Shown here piece by piece: positions 1-9,255 of a DNA stretch of 64,000 nucleotides. Source of the DNA: Stenotrophomonas sp. 169. GTDB taxonomy: Bacteria > Pseudomonadota > Gammaproteobacteria > Xanthomonadales > Xanthomonadaceae. The translations under genes were made by a program, and so were the position numbers. Below the pieces are notes generated by a model. The model saw nothing but the letters and a program-made list of their open reading frames with translations, did not search any database and was not told where the DNA came from. The stretch spans positions 2,314,501-2,378,500 of the forward strand of contig NZ_CP061204.1 in the NCBI RefSeq assembly GCF_014621775.1. The letters are read 5' to 3'. How positions within the stretch are numbered: position 1 is the stretch's first letter; the number at the start of each line of letters is the position of its first letter.

Positions 1-707
1 GCGCCATGATCATGGCAATGCCGCTGATCGGTACCCGAGCGGTGCCGTCCCGCATCAAACTGCTGCTGTCGGCCACGCTGTCGATTGCACTGGCGCCGAT
101 CCTTCCGCCCGTTCCCAGCTGGGTGGGATTCGATGCCGCTACCGTACTGACCATCTTCCGCGAACTGGTGATCGGGATAACGATCGGCTTCATGCTCCGG
201 CTGGTGTTCGAGGCCGGCGCGTTGGCTGGCGAGCTGATCGCCCAAGGCACCGGCCTGTCCTTCGCGCAGATGGCCGACCCGATGCGCGGGGGCAGCTCGG
301 GCGTCATCGGGCAATGGTTCTACCTGATGTTCGGCCTGCTGTTCTTCACCGCCAACGGCCATCTGGCGTTGATCTCGCTGCTGGTGGACAGCTATCGCGC
401 ATTGCCGATCGGCACCACCCTGCCCGATCCGCAGGCACTGACCACCTTGGCTCCCACCTTCCTGCTGACCGTGCTGCGTGGCGGCGTCGGCCTGGCGTTG
501 CCGCTGATCGTGGCGATGCTGGCGGTCAACCTGGCCTTCGGCGCACTCGCCCGTGCAGCCCCGGCGCTCAATCCGATCCAGCTCGGCCTGCCGGTATCGC
601 TGCTGTTGGGGCTGGCCCTGCTGGCCGTGCTGGCGGGCGAGATGGGCCCACCCGTGCAGCGCCTGTTCGATGCCGCCTTTGATGCGGCCGGTGCCGTGGT
701 CCGCTGA
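1..707 (+). CDS. fliR: Flagellar export apparatus protein FliR (5' end outside window)
   Basis: FliR is an inner-membrane part of the flagellar type III export gate, working with FliP, FliQ, FlhA and FlhB. The visible 230-odd residues are almost all hydrophobic segments with short polar loops. They include the family's conserved middle part (FRELVIGITIGFMLR, then GTGLSFAQMADP) and a C-terminal segment ending in GEMGPPVQRLFDAAFDAAG. FliR proteins are usually about 260 residues and start with one more membrane segment. The frame is open back to base 1, so the true start lies upstream and the ATG at position 6 is internal. The next gene begins 136 bases downstream. Confidence 0.93.
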   Translation, partial: AMIMAMPLIGTRAVPSRIKLLLSATLSIALAPILPPVPSWVGFDAATVLTIFRELVIGITIGFMLRLVFEAGALAGELIAQGTGLSFAQMADPMRGGSSGVIGQWFYLMFGLLFFTANGHLALISLLVDSYRALPIGTTLPDPQALTTLAPTFLLTVLRGGVGLALPLIVAMLAVNLAFGALARAAPALNPIQLGLPVSLLLGLALLAVLAGEMGPPVQRLFDAAFDAAGAVVR

Positions 708-842
708 CCGCAGCACGCAAGGCAGCTCACTGACAGCAGGCAGGGACACCACCGCGCGTGCATCCACGCCATTTATCGGTAGATTCATCGTGAAGATGCG
801 CTGACCTGCACGAGCCAGCGCAAGTCGAACAGGAGATCGACG

Positions 843-2948
843 ATGCTGCAGGGCCGCTACGAGATTTCGTTGGTCATTTTGTCCCTGCTGGTCGCTGCGC
901 TGGCATCGTTCACCGCACTGGCCATGGCATCACGCGCTGCGCGCAGCGACGGCGCGTCGGCGATGTGGGCCTGGCGGCTCGGCGGCGGCTGCGCCATGGG
1001 CCTTGGCATCTGGTCGATGCACTTCATCGGCATGCTGGCCTTCGCGCTGCCCATTGCGGTGGCCTATGACCGCACTCTGACCTCCGCGTCGCTGGCGATC
1101 GCCATCGGATCGTCCGTGTTCGCCCTCTGGCTGGTCACCCGGCCCACCCTGCCGCACGGACGGCTGGCCGGTGGCGCAGTGCTGATGGGCGCTGGCATTG
1201 CCAGCATGCACTACGTCGGCATGCTGGCCATGCGGATGCAGCCGCCCATCCAGTGGCATTTCGGCTGGGTCGTCGCCTCGCTGCTGGTGGCTGTCGCGGC
1301 GAGCTGGAGCGCCCTGTTCATCGTGTTCCGTCTGCACCGCTCACAGGCGCGCCTGTCGGCACGCCTGGCTGCATCGGTCATGCTCGGCGCCGGCATTGGC
1401 GGCATGCACTACACCGGCATGGCCGCAGCGCGGTTCCCGCAGGACAGCGTCTGCGGCGCATTGGCTGGCGGCAGCCTGCCCAGCGACATCCTGGCGCTGC
1501 TGGTCGTGCTGGTTACCGGGCTGATTCTGGGAGGGGCGTTGTTGTTGGCCTGGATGGAGCAACGCCTGCAGACCCACCTGCTGCGGGTACGCAACGCTTC
1601 ACTCAGCCACAGCCTGGATGATGCACACGCCGAACTGACACGGGCTGCGTTGCACGACCCCCTCACCCGCCTGCCCAATCGCAGGCTGTTGCAGCAGCAC
1701 ATCGAGCAATCGCTCAGCGAGGTGACCACGTCGGGCCAGCGCTTCGCTGTGGTGTTCATCGATCTGGACGGGTTCAAGCACGTCAACGACGCATACGGGC
1801 ACCAGACCGGCGATGCGCTGCTGATTGCAGTCAGCGAGCGGCTTGGCCGCCTGCTGCGTCCGCGTGACCTGCTTGCACGCCTGGGTGGGGATGAGTTCGT
1901 GCTGGTGGCCGACCTGGACGCAGGGCAGGACATGACCCTGCTTGCGCAGCACATGCTGCAGGCGCTGGATGTCCACGATCTGGTCGTCGGCCACGAGTTG
2001 CGGGTGAGCGCGAGCATCGGCATCGCCCTGTGCCCCGACCACGCGATGTCCGAGCGACAGCTGATGGCCTGCGCCGACGCTGCGATGTACCAGGCCAAGC
2101 AGCGGGGTCGCAACCGCTATGTGGTCTACATCGATGGGATGGATTCCGATGCCGCTGCGCAAGCGGCGCTGCAGGCCGAGCTTCGCGCCGCCATCGACGG
2201 CCACCAGCTGCTGCTGCATTACCAACCGAAGCTGCGGGTAGAAGACGGGGACGTCTGCGGTGCCGAAGCCCTGGTCCGCTGGCAGCATCCGCAGCGCGGC
2301 CTGATCGCCCCCGACCAGTTCATCGGCCTGGCCGAACGCAGCGGCCTGATCGGCGCGCTGGGGCGCTGGGCGCTGGATGAAGCGTGCAGGCAGCTGCGCC
2401 AGTGGCATTGCCTTGGCCAGGACGACTGGACGATATCGGTGAACCTGTCGCCGCTGCAGTTCACCGCGCCCGGCCTGCTGCAGGATGTGGCCAGTGCGTT
2501 GGCACGTCATCAGCTGCCCGCGCGCCAGCTCATCCTTGAAATCACCGAGAGCACGGTGATGCGCGATACGACGACCAGCACCGACCTGTTGCAGGGGCTG
2601 TCGGCGCTGGGAGTGGGCATCTCCATCGACGACTTCGGCACCGGCTATTCCAGCCTGTTCTACCTCAAGCGCTTGCCCGCCACGGAACTGAAGATCGACC
2701 ACGCCTTCGTGCGCGACCTGGCCAACAGCCGCGAGGACGTGGTCATCGTGTCGTCCATCATCGCGCTGGGCCGCGCCCTGCACATGGACGTGGTGGCCGA
2801 AGGCGTGGAAACCATCGCCCAGCGGCGCTGCCTGGAGCAGCTGGGATGCACCTCCCTGCAGGGCTATCTGCTGGGGCGTCCGGTCGAGGCCGCACGTTTC
2901 CTGCAGTTGCACGGTGAGCGAAGGCCGCAGGTGGAGCCGACCCCGTAG
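843..2948 (+). CDS. MHYT-GGDEF-EAL membrane cyclic-di-GMP cyclase/phosphodiesterase
   Basis: This is a 701-residue inner-membrane protein for cyclic-di-GMP turnover. The first 240 residues are seven or so membrane segments carrying three MHYT-type motifs (MHFIGM, MHYVGM, MHYTGM), a proposed metal/gas sensor fold. A GGDEF domain follows, with an intact GGDEF at residues 348-352 and an RPRD inhibitory site five residues before it. The EAL domain keeps GAEALVRW, the NLSPLQF and EITEST segments, and DDFGTGYSS, so both activities look intact. The start has a strong AGGAG. The gene sits between fliR and flhB in the same direction, which suggests a role in motility control. Its TAG stop lies inside a GTAG REP element. 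Which activity dominates in vivo cannot be read from sequence. Confidence 0.93.
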   Translation: MLQGRYEISLVILSLLVAALASFTALAMASRAARSDGASAMWAWRLGGGCAMGLGIWSMHFIGMLAFALPIAVAYDRTLTSASLAIAIGSSVFALWLVTRPTLPHGRLAGGAVLMGAGIASMHYVGMLAMRMQPPIQWHFGWVVASLLVAVAASWSALFIVFRLHRSQARLSARLAASVMLGAGIGGMHYTGMAAARFPQDSVCGALAGGSLPSDILALLVVLVTGLILGGALLLAWMEQRLQTHLLRVRNASLSHSLDDAHAELTRAALHDPLTRLPNRRLLQQHIEQSLSEVTTSGQRFAVVFIDLDGFKHVNDAYGHQTGDALLIAVSERLGRLLRPRDLLARLGGDEFVLVADLDAGQDMTLLAQHMLQALDVHDLVVGHELRVSASIGIALCPDHAMSERQLMACADAAMYQAKQRGRNRYVVYIDGMDSDAAAQAALQAELRAAIDGHQLLLHYQPKLRVEDGDVCGAEALVRWQHPQRGLIAPDQFIGLAERSGLIGALGRWALDEACRQLRQWHCLGQDDWTISVNLSPLQFTAPGLLQDVASALARHQLPARQLILEITESTVMRDTTTSTDLLQGLSALGVGISIDDFGTGYSSLFYLKRLPATELKIDHAFVRDLANSREDVVIVSSIIALGRALHMDVVAEGVETIAQRRCLEQLGCTSLQGYLLGRPVEAARFLQLHGERRPQVEPTP

Positions 2949-3022
2949 CGCCGAGCCACGCTCGGCGGATGCCCGCATCGTCCGGGCCCGCTGCGCTCGC
3001 CGACCCTGGGTCGGCGCTACCG
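2945..3022. repeat. SMAG-type REP pair (inverted dimer)
   Basis: Two GTAG-headed palindromes lie head to head: GTAGCGCCGAGCCACGCTCG at 2945 and its inverted partner ending CGGCGCTAC near 3021. Each has a short stem around GCCGA/TCGGC. The first copy supplies the TAG stop of the upstream gene. The pair fills most of the gap before flhB. Confidence 0.85.
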
Positions 3023-3081
3023 GTGATCTGCAACGGCACGGATCTTGCAGCCTGCCGGGTACCCCCCTGGATCTGCGCGCG

Positions 3082-4227
3082 ATGTCCGAGAACGAAGACG
3101 GCGGCGAAAAAACCGAACAGCCAACTGAAAAACGACTGCGCGAGGCCCGCGAACAGGGCAATACGCCGCGCTCGCGCGAGTTGGCGACCGCCGCGGTATT
3201 CGGCGGGGGCGTGCTGGCGGTGATGGCCACCGGCGGGCAGCTGGCCAGCGGCGGCATCGACTGGATGAAGCAGGCGCTGACCCCCGACCTCTCGCTGCGC
3301 CAGCACCCGATGGAGCTGTTCGGCCATGTCGGCGACCTGTTCCTGCGCCTGCTGCTGGTCACCGCACCGCTGTTGATCGTCTGCCTGCTGGCCAGCTTCC
3401 TGGCCCCGGTGGTGATGGGTGGCCTGCGCTGGTCCGGCAAGGCGATGATGCCCGACTTCACCCGCATGAATCCCGCCTCCGGCCTCAAGCGCCTGTATGG
3501 CCCCGAAGCGGTCGCCGAGTTCGTCAAATCCCTGCTGCGCGTGCTGTTCGTCGGCACCGCCGCCACCATCGTGATGATGGGGGGCATGGACCTGCTGCGT
3601 GGCCTGCTGCACCAGCCGTTGGAGACCGCCATCGTGCGCGGCCTCGGCTTCACCTTGAAGCTGCTGCTGGCCACGGCGGTAGCGATGCTGCTGCTGGCTT
3701 TCATCGATGCGCCGTACCAGCGCTGGAACTGGCTGCGCAAGCTGAAGATGACCCGTGAAGAACTGCGCCGCGAGATGAAGGAAAGCGAAGGCAGCCCGGA
3801 GGTGAAGGGGCGCATCCGCCAGCTGCAGCACGAAATGTCCAACCGCCGGATGATGGAAGCGGTACCCACCGCCGACGTGGTGCTGGTCAATCCGACCCAT
3901 TACGCAGTCGCGCTGAAGTACGAAGGCGGCAAGATGGGCGCGCCCAAGGTGGTCGCGCTGGGGGTGGATGAAACCGCCCAGCACATCCGCAAGATCGCCG
4001 AGGGCAACAAGGTGGCCATCGTCTCGGCGCCGCCTTTGGCACGGGCCTTGTATCGGGAAGGGGAACTCGGAAAGGAAATCCCCGTGAGACTGTATTCGGC
4101 CGTTGCCCAGGTGCTCTCCTACGTCTACCAGCTGCGCAGCTGGCGCACCGGCCCCATGCCCAGCCAGCCGTACGTGGACGTGGCCGAATACGCGCCGGGC
4201 ACCGCGCCTGACGGGGCGCCGCGATGA
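3082..4227 (+). CDS. flhB: Flagellar export switch protein FlhB
   Basis: FlhB is the inner-membrane export-gate protein that switches secretion from rod/hook to filament substrates. The 381 residues begin with the typical charged EKTEQPTEKRLREAREQG segment, followed by four membrane segments. The cytoplasmic domain carries the self-cleaving NPTH motif at residues 270-273, then YAVALKY. The C-terminal tail after the cleavage domain is proline-rich, as in other polar flagellates. The start was chosen because MSENEDGGEKTEQPTEKR is the family N-terminus; a longer frame upstream runs through REP sequence. The stop overlaps the flhA start in ATGA, so the two are translationally coupled. Confidence 0.97.
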   Translation: MSENEDGGEKTEQPTEKRLREAREQGNTPRSRELATAAVFGGGVLAVMATGGQLASGGIDWMKQALTPDLSLRQHPMELFGHVGDLFLRLLLVTAPLLIVCLLASFLAPVVMGGLRWSGKAMMPDFTRMNPASGLKRLYGPEAVAEFVKSLLRVLFVGTAATIVMMGGMDLLRGLLHQPLETAIVRGLGFTLKLLLATAVAMLLLAFIDAPYQRWNWLRKLKMTREELRREMKESEGSPEVKGRIRQLQHEMSNRRMMEAVPTADVVLVNPTHYAVALKYEGGKMGAPKVVALGVDETAQHIRKIAEGNKVAIVSAPPLARALYREGELGKEIPVRLYSAVAQVLSYVYQLRSWRTGPMPSQPYVDVAEYAPGTAPDGAPR

Positions 4228-6326
4228 GCGCCCAGCCCGGCACCTTCAATACCCGCAGCATCCTGGCGATGATCCGCCAGGGGCTCGGCGCGCCGCTGAT
4301 CGTCATGGCCCTGCTGGCCATGGTGGTCGTACCGCTGGCCGCCCCGGTGCTGGATGCGCTGTTCACCTTCAACATCGCCATTTCGATGATGGTGCTGCTG
4401 GCGGTGGTGTATGTGAAGCGTCCGCTGGACTTCACCATCTTCCCGATCGTGCTGCTGGTCACCACGATGCTGCGGCTGGCACTGAACGTCGCCTCCACCC
4501 GCGTGATCCTGCTCAACGGCCAGAACGGCCACGAGGCCGCCGGCAAGGTGATCGCCGCCTTCGGCGAGTTCGTCATCGGCGGCAACTACGCCGTCGGCAT
4601 CGTGGTCTTCGCGATCCTGACCATCATCAATTTCGTGGTGATCACCAAAGGTGCAGGCCGCGTCTCCGAAGTGACCGCGCGCTTCATCCTCGACTCGATG
4701 CCCGGCAAGCAGATGGCCATCGATGCCGACCTCAATGCCGGATTGTTGACGCGTGAAGAGGCCAAGGCCCGGCGCGAGGAGGTCCGCGAGGAAGCAGACT
4801 TCTACGGTGCGATGGACGGTGCCAGCAAGTTCATCCGTGGCGACGCCATCGCCGGCATCCTGATCCTCTTCATCAACATGATCGGCGGCCTGGCCGTCGG
4901 CATGCTCCAGCACAACATGGCCTTCGGCGACGCAGCGGCCACCTATACCCTGCTGTCCATCGGTGACGGCCTGGTGGCGCAGCTGCCGGCGCTGCTGGTG
5001 TCCAGTGCGGTGGCGATGCTGGTCACCCGCGCCTCGCGCTCGCAGGACATGAGCCAGGCCATGATGGGCCAGGTGTTCGGCCAGTACCGTGCGCTGGCCA
5101 TCACCGCCGGCATCATCGGCGTGGTCGGCCTGGTCCCGGGCATGCCGAACGTCGCCTTCCTGACGCTGGCGACGATCCTGGGCTTCATGGCCTGGAAGAT
5201 ATGGAAAAAGAGCCAGTTGGCCGAGGCGCAGGCCAACGCCGCGCCGACCGCCCAGCCGATGGACGCGCTGGGTCGCCCCGCCGCGGCCGCACCCAGCGCC
5301 GAACTGACCTGGGACGAACTGCGTCCGGTCGACCCGCTGGGCCTGGAAGTGGGCTACCGGCTGATCCCGCTGGTCGATGCCGCGCAGGGCGGCGAACTGA
5401 TGGCCCGCATCAAGGGCGTGCGTCGCAAGCTGACGCAGGACATCGGCTTCCTGATTCCCTCGGTGCACATCCGCGACAACCTGGAACTGCCCGCCACCGC
5501 CTACCGCCTGCTGATCCACGGCGTGCCGGTCGCCACGGCGGAAATCCATCCTGACCGCGAACTGGCGCTGGACCCGGGCAGTGCCTTGGGCCAGTTGGAC
5601 GGCATCGCCGGCAAGGACCCGGCCTTCGGCCTGGATGCCACGTGGATCCAGCCCCATCAGCGCGCCCATGCGGAATCGATGGGCTACACCGTGGTGGACC
5701 CGGCCACCGTGGTCGCCACCCACCTGTCCCACCTGATCCGCGAGCATGCGCCGGAGCTGCTGGGTCATGAGGAAGTGCAACAGCTGCTGGCCAACCTGGC
5801 CAAGAGCGCCCCGAAGCTGGTGGAAGACCTGACCCCGAAGGCCGTGCCGCTGTCGGTGGTGGTACGCGTGCTGCAGAACCTGTTGATCGAGCGCATCCCG
5901 GTACGCCAGCTGCGCAAGATCGCCGAGTCGCTGGTGGAAACCGCACCGTCCAGCCAGGACCCGACCGTGCTCACCGCGGCAGTGCGCAACACGCTGGGCC
6001 GTTTCATCGTGCAGGAGATCGCCGGCATGTCCGCCGAGCTGCCGGTGTTCACCCTCAACCCGCAATTGGAACGCGTCTTGCAGGAGTCCACGCAGGGTAA
6101 CGGCGCTGCGCTGGAACCCGGACTCGCCGAACGGCTGCACCAGAGTCTTGCCGACTGTGTCAGCAAGCAGGAAGCCCGCAACGAGCCCGCCGTGGTGCTG
6201 GTACCGGGCCCGGTCCGTGCCGCGCTGGCACGCCTGGTCCGTCACAGCGTTCCATCGCTGTCGGTGCTGGCGTACAGCGAGGTGCCGGAAGACAAGCGGT
6301 TGAAGCTGGTCGGCACGATCAGCTGA
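4224..6326 (+). CDS. flhA: Flagellar export gate protein FlhA
   Basis: FlhA forms the nonameric export gate and docks chaperone-substrate complexes. The 700-residue length is normal. The first 330 residues hold about eight membrane segments and the conserved RPLDFTIFPIVLLVTTMLRLALN region and the MPGKQMAIDADLNAG loop. The rest is the cytoplasmic export domain (ELTWDELRPVDPLGLEVGYRL onward). The start codon is shared with the end of flhB (ATGA). flhF follows after 87 bases. Confidence 0.98.
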   Translation: MSAQPGTFNTRSILAMIRQGLGAPLIVMALLAMVVVPLAAPVLDALFTFNIAISMMVLLAVVYVKRPLDFTIFPIVLLVTTMLRLALNVASTRVILLNGQNGHEAAGKVIAAFGEFVIGGNYAVGIVVFAILTIINFVVITKGAGRVSEVTARFILDSMPGKQMAIDADLNAGLLTREEAKARREEVREEADFYGAMDGASKFIRGDAIAGILILFINMIGGLAVGMLQHNMAFGDAAATYTLLSIGDGLVAQLPALLVSSAVAMLVTRASRSQDMSQAMMGQVFGQYRALAITAGIIGVVGLVPGMPNVAFLTLATILGFMAWKIWKKSQLAEAQANAAPTAQPMDALGRPAAAAPSAELTWDELRPVDPLGLEVGYRLIPLVDAAQGGELMARIKGVRRKLTQDIGFLIPSVHIRDNLELPATAYRLLIHGVPVATAEIHPDRELALDPGSALGQLDGIAGKDPAFGLDATWIQPHQRAHAESMGYTVVDPATVVATHLSHLIREHAPELLGHEEVQQLLANLAKSAPKLVEDLTPKAVPLSVVVRVLQNLLIERIPVRQLRKIAESLVETAPSSQDPTVLTAAVRNTLGRFIVQEIAGMSAELPVFTLNPQLERVLQESTQGNGAALEPGLAERLHQSLADCVSKQEARNEPAVVLVPGPVRAALARLVRHSVPSLSVLAYSEVPEDKRLKLVGTIS

Positions 6327-6413
6327 CCGCAGGCCTCCACCGGCGCCGGGAAACCGGCAGCAGCGCCGCCGCCACCGTAGTGATCCAACCATTTTCCAAG
6401 GGGACCCCGCACC

Positions 6414-8381
6414 GTGCAGACCACCGAACAATCGCGATCCCCTGCCACCGAACCGACTCCGTCCCGGTACCCCAGCATGAAAATCAAACGCTTCGTCGCC
6501 GCCGACATGCGATCGGCCATGAACCTGGTCCGCAAGGAACATGGACCGGATGCGGTCATCCTGTCCAACCGGCGGATCGAGGAAGGCGTCGAAATCGTGG
6601 CGGCCGCGCATTACGACGAGAGCGTGGTGCAGCGTGCACTGGAAACCGCCCGCAAGGACAGTGCACCCGTACAGGCAGCCGCACCGGCGCCGCGTCCGCG
6701 CACCGCCGCCGACGCGATGATCGCCGCGATGACCCGTCGCCGCGAGCCGGTCGCCGAGATCGAACCGGTGGCGGCGACCACGTCGGCCGTTGCGGCCCTG
6801 GCACGCGCAGCGGTGGGCGCGACGGGGCGTACGTTGAACAGCAGCGATGAGATCGTCATGCAGCGCGGCAGCGAAGGATTCGCGGCGACCCTGGCCCGTG
6901 CCGCCGGCGGTGCGCTGCACCGCGAAGCGCCGCAGCGTGTCAACGAACCGGCGCTGCCGGAGCAGATCTTTGCCCCGTTCGAACACGCACAGCCCGAACC
7001 GCGCCAGCAGGCCACCGCACCGCGCCCACTGCCGCCGCTGCCGCGCGCCTGGGTGGAAGACGAAGCCTTCGCCACCGAGCCGCCGGTCGTTGCCGCGCCG
7101 GTCATCCGCCCCCCGACCGTGCTGCCGCCGCCGCTGCCGATGGCCTTCGCTGCGCAGATGCCGATGATCGGTAGCGCCGAGCCACCCTCGGCGGACACCC
7201 TCCCGGCGCCGCAGACCCCCGCCGCCGCGGACACACTCTCGACGCCGCAGCCGCCTGCCGCCCTGGACATCTCCGCGGCCCCGCAGCCGCCTGCCGCCCT
7301 GGACATCTCCGCGGCCCCGCAGCCGCCTGCCGCCCTGGACACCTTGCCGGCGCCGACCTCCGGTAGCGCCGAGCCACGCTCGGCGGACACCCTGCCGGCC
7401 CTGCAGGTCGCCGAGGCCGTACAACCGGCGCGACCCATCGTCGCCCCGCCGACCCTCACCGTCATCGCCCGCGACGACGAAGAGATGCGCCACCTGCGCA
7501 ACGAAGTCGCCGGCATGCGCCAGGTGATCGAACGCGAAATGCACCGCTTCACCGATGAGCGCCTGCGCGGCAATCCCGTGCGCGCCGCCGCGCTGGACCT
7601 GATGGACGAATATGGCTTCGATGCCGGCATCGCCCGCGACGTGGTGCTGCAGATCCCGCTGGAGACCGAAGCCCACCGCGGTCGCGGCCTGATGCTGGGC
7701 CTGCTCTCGCGCAAGCTGCCGATCTCGCCGGTCGACCCGCTGGAAGCAGGCGGTGTGATCGCGCTGGTCGGCCCCACCGGAGCCGGCAAGACCACCACCA
7801 TCGCCAAGCTTGCCTCGCGCTTTGCCGAAAGCCACGCCCCGCGCGATGTCGCCCTGGTCACCACTGACACCACCCGTATCGGCGCCCGCGAGCAGCTGTA
7901 CGGCTTCGGCCGCCAGCTCGGCATCGCCGTGCACGAGGCCAGCAGCGGCACCGACCTGGATCAGTTGCTGGAACGCCTGAAGGACTACAAGCTGGTGCTG
8001 ATCGACACCGCAGGCGTCGGCCCGCGCGACCGCACCCTGGCCTCGCAGCTGCAGTGGCTGCGTGCCGCGCCGAAGGTCAGCACCCTGCTGGTGCTGCCGG
8101 CCAACACCAGCTTCGGCGACATGGACGAAGTGGTGCGCCGCTTCAGCGCCGCCAACCTGCAGGGCGTCGTGCTGAGCAAGCTGGACGAGACCGGTCGCTT
8201 CGGTACGGCCCTGTCGGTCGCCGTCGACCACCGCCTGCCGATCACCTGGGTGACCGATGGCCAGGACGTTCCTGAAGACCTGCACCGGGCCAGTGCGGCC
8301 AATCTTGTACTTCGCCTTGAAGATTTGCGCCGCGCGGCCGATATGCCCTGCAACCCGGAGTTGAACCATGCAGTCGCGTGA
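6414..8381 (+). CDS. flhF: Flagellar placement SRP-type GTPase FlhF, with REP-derived linker
   Basis: FlhF is an SRP-family GTPase that marks the pole for flagellum assembly; FlhG restrains it. The family core start MKIKRFVAADMRSAMNLVRK begins at 6477. The GTG at 6414 was preferred because AAGGGGA lies about ten bases before it, while 6477 has no ribosome site; this adds 21 residues. The N-terminal B domain is followed by a long Ala/Pro linker (about residues 85-350). The NG GTPase domain has its P-loop GPTGAGKTTT at about residue 453, TTDTTRIGAREQL, DTAG and SKLDE. The linker contains two REP elements in frame and a 36-base tandem repeat (see findings). The 3' end overlaps flhG by 14 bases. 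Confidence 0.96.
   Translation: MQTTEQSRSPATEPTPSRYPSMKIKRFVAADMRSAMNLVRKEHGPDAVILSNRRIEEGVEIVAAAHYDESVVQRALETARKDSAPVQAAAPAPRPRTAADAMIAAMTRRREPVAEIEPVAATTSAVAALARAAVGATGRTLNSSDEIVMQRGSEGFAATLARAAGGALHREAPQRVNEPALPEQIFAPFEHAQPEPRQQATAPRPLPPLPRAWVEDEAFATEPPVVAAPVIRPPTVLPPPLPMAFAAQMPMIGSAEPPSADTLPAPQTPAAADTLSTPQPPAALDISAAPQPPAALDISAAPQPPAALDTLPAPTSGSAEPRSADTLPALQVAEAVQPARPIVAPPTLTVIARDDEEMRHLRNEVAGMRQVIEREMHRFTDERLRGNPVRAAALDLMDEYGFDAGIARDVVLQIPLETEAHRGRGLMLGLLSRKLPISPVDPLEAGGVIALVGPTGAGKTTTIAKLASRFAESHAPRDVALVTTDTTRIGAREQLYGFGRQLGIAVHEASSGTDLDQLLERLKDYKLVLIDTAGVGPRDRTLASQLQWLRAAPKVSTLLVLPANTSFGDMDEVVRRFSAANLQGVVLSKLDETGRFGTALSVAVDHRLPITWVTDGQDVPEDLHRASAANLVLRLEDLRRAADMPCNPELNHAVA
7170..7387 (+). 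repeat. In-frame REP copies and 36-bp tandem repeat inside flhF
   Basis: GTAGCGCCGAGCCACCCTCG begins at 7171 and GTAGCGCCGAGCCACGCTCG at 7363. Both match the REP elements found between genes elsewhere in the window. They are translated as GSAEPPSADTLP and [12 protein letters not shown]. Between them a 36-base unit is repeated about 2.7 times from 7245 to 7340, encoding PQPPAALDISAA. Confidence 0.9.
8318..8344 (+). promoter_or_regulatory. Possible internal FliA (sigma-28) promoter before flhG
   Basis: TGAA, 15 bases, then GCCGATAT lie inside the 3' end of flhF. The spacing and -10 box equal those of the stronger candidates in this window, but the -35 box is weaker and the site is coding. A start would fall about 15 bases before the flhG ATG. 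Confidence 0.35.
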
Positions 8382-9255
8382 ATACGCCAAGCTGACCACG
8401 ACCTTCCCGTTGTCGGCCACCCGCAGCCAGCCGCTGGGCCCGGTCCGCACCATCGCCGTCACCGGCGGCAAGGGCGGCGTGGGCAAGACGAACGTTTCGG
8501 CCAACATGGCCGTGGCGCTCGCTGGCATGGGCAAACGCACGCTGCTGCTGGATGCCGACCTCGGCCTGGCCAACATCGACGTGATCCTCGGCCTGAAGCC
8601 GGAGTTCACCCTGGCCGACCTGATTGCCGGGCGCTGCACGCTGGAAGAAGTCATCATCGAGGGCCCCAACGGCGTGCTGGTGGTTCCGGCTGCATCCGGT
8701 CGGCGGCACATGGCCGAGCTGGCACCGGCCGAGCACGTCGGCCTGGTCAACGTGTTCTCCGAGCTGGAGCGCGACCTGGACGTGATGGTGGTCGACACGG
8801 CCGCCGGCATCACCGACGGCGTGCTGACCTTCTGCCAGGCCGCGCAGGACACCGTGGTGGTGGTCTGCGATGAGCCGGCCTCGATCACCGATGCCTACGC
8901 GCTGATCAAGGTGTTGTCGCGCGAACGCGGCGTGGATCGCATCCAGGTGGTGGCCAACATGGTGCGCGACCCCAACGAAGGGCGCGTGCTGTATGAAAAA
9001 CTCAGCCGGGTCTGCGAGAAATTCCTCGCCGATGTCTCGTTGAACTACCTCGGCTGCGTGCCGCAGGATGACTGGCTGCGCATGTCCGTGCAGCGCCAGC
9101 AGCCGGTGGTGAAAGCCTATCCGTCCAGCCCGTCGGCGCTGGCGATCAACGAGATCGCCCGCCGCACCGCGCGCTGGCAGGCACCGACGGAGCCGCGCGG
9201 TGGCGTGGAGTTCTTCCTCGAACGCATCCTCAAGCAGCGGGGGGTGGTGGCATGA
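8368..9255 (+). CDS. flhG: Flagellar number regulator FlhG (FleN), MinD-like ATPase
   Basis: FlhG/FleN is a MinD/ParA-type ATPase that limits flagellar number and opposes FlhF. The 295 residues begin with a polar N-terminal extension, then the deviant Walker A GGKGGVGKTNVSANMA at about residues 32-47. DADLGLANIDVILGL and VVDTAAGITDG follow. The C-terminal part ends in an amphipathic region likely to touch the membrane. It overlaps flhF upstream and shares ATGA with fliA downstream. Confidence 0.96.
   Translation: MQSREYAKLTTTFPLSATRSQPLGPVRTIAVTGGKGGVGKTNVSANMAVALAGMGKRTLLLDADLGLANIDVILGLKPEFTLADLIAGRCTLEEVIIEGPNGVLVVPAASGRRHMAELAPAEHVGLVNVFSELERDLDVMVVDTAAGITDGVLTFCQAAQDTVVVVCDEPASITDAYALIKVLSRERGVDRIQVVANMVRDPNEGRVLYEKLSRVCEKFLADVSLNYLGCVPQDDWLRMSVQRQQPVVKAYPSSPSALAINEIARRTARWQAPTEPRGGVEFFLERILKQRGVVA

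Noticed and set aside
4125..8888. Very long open frame (over 1500 codons) on the minus strand
   Set aside because: It is antisense to flhA, flhF and flhG, has shadow-like composition (Gln/His/Arg/Gly-rich) and no family likeness. GC-rich codon bias creates such frames.
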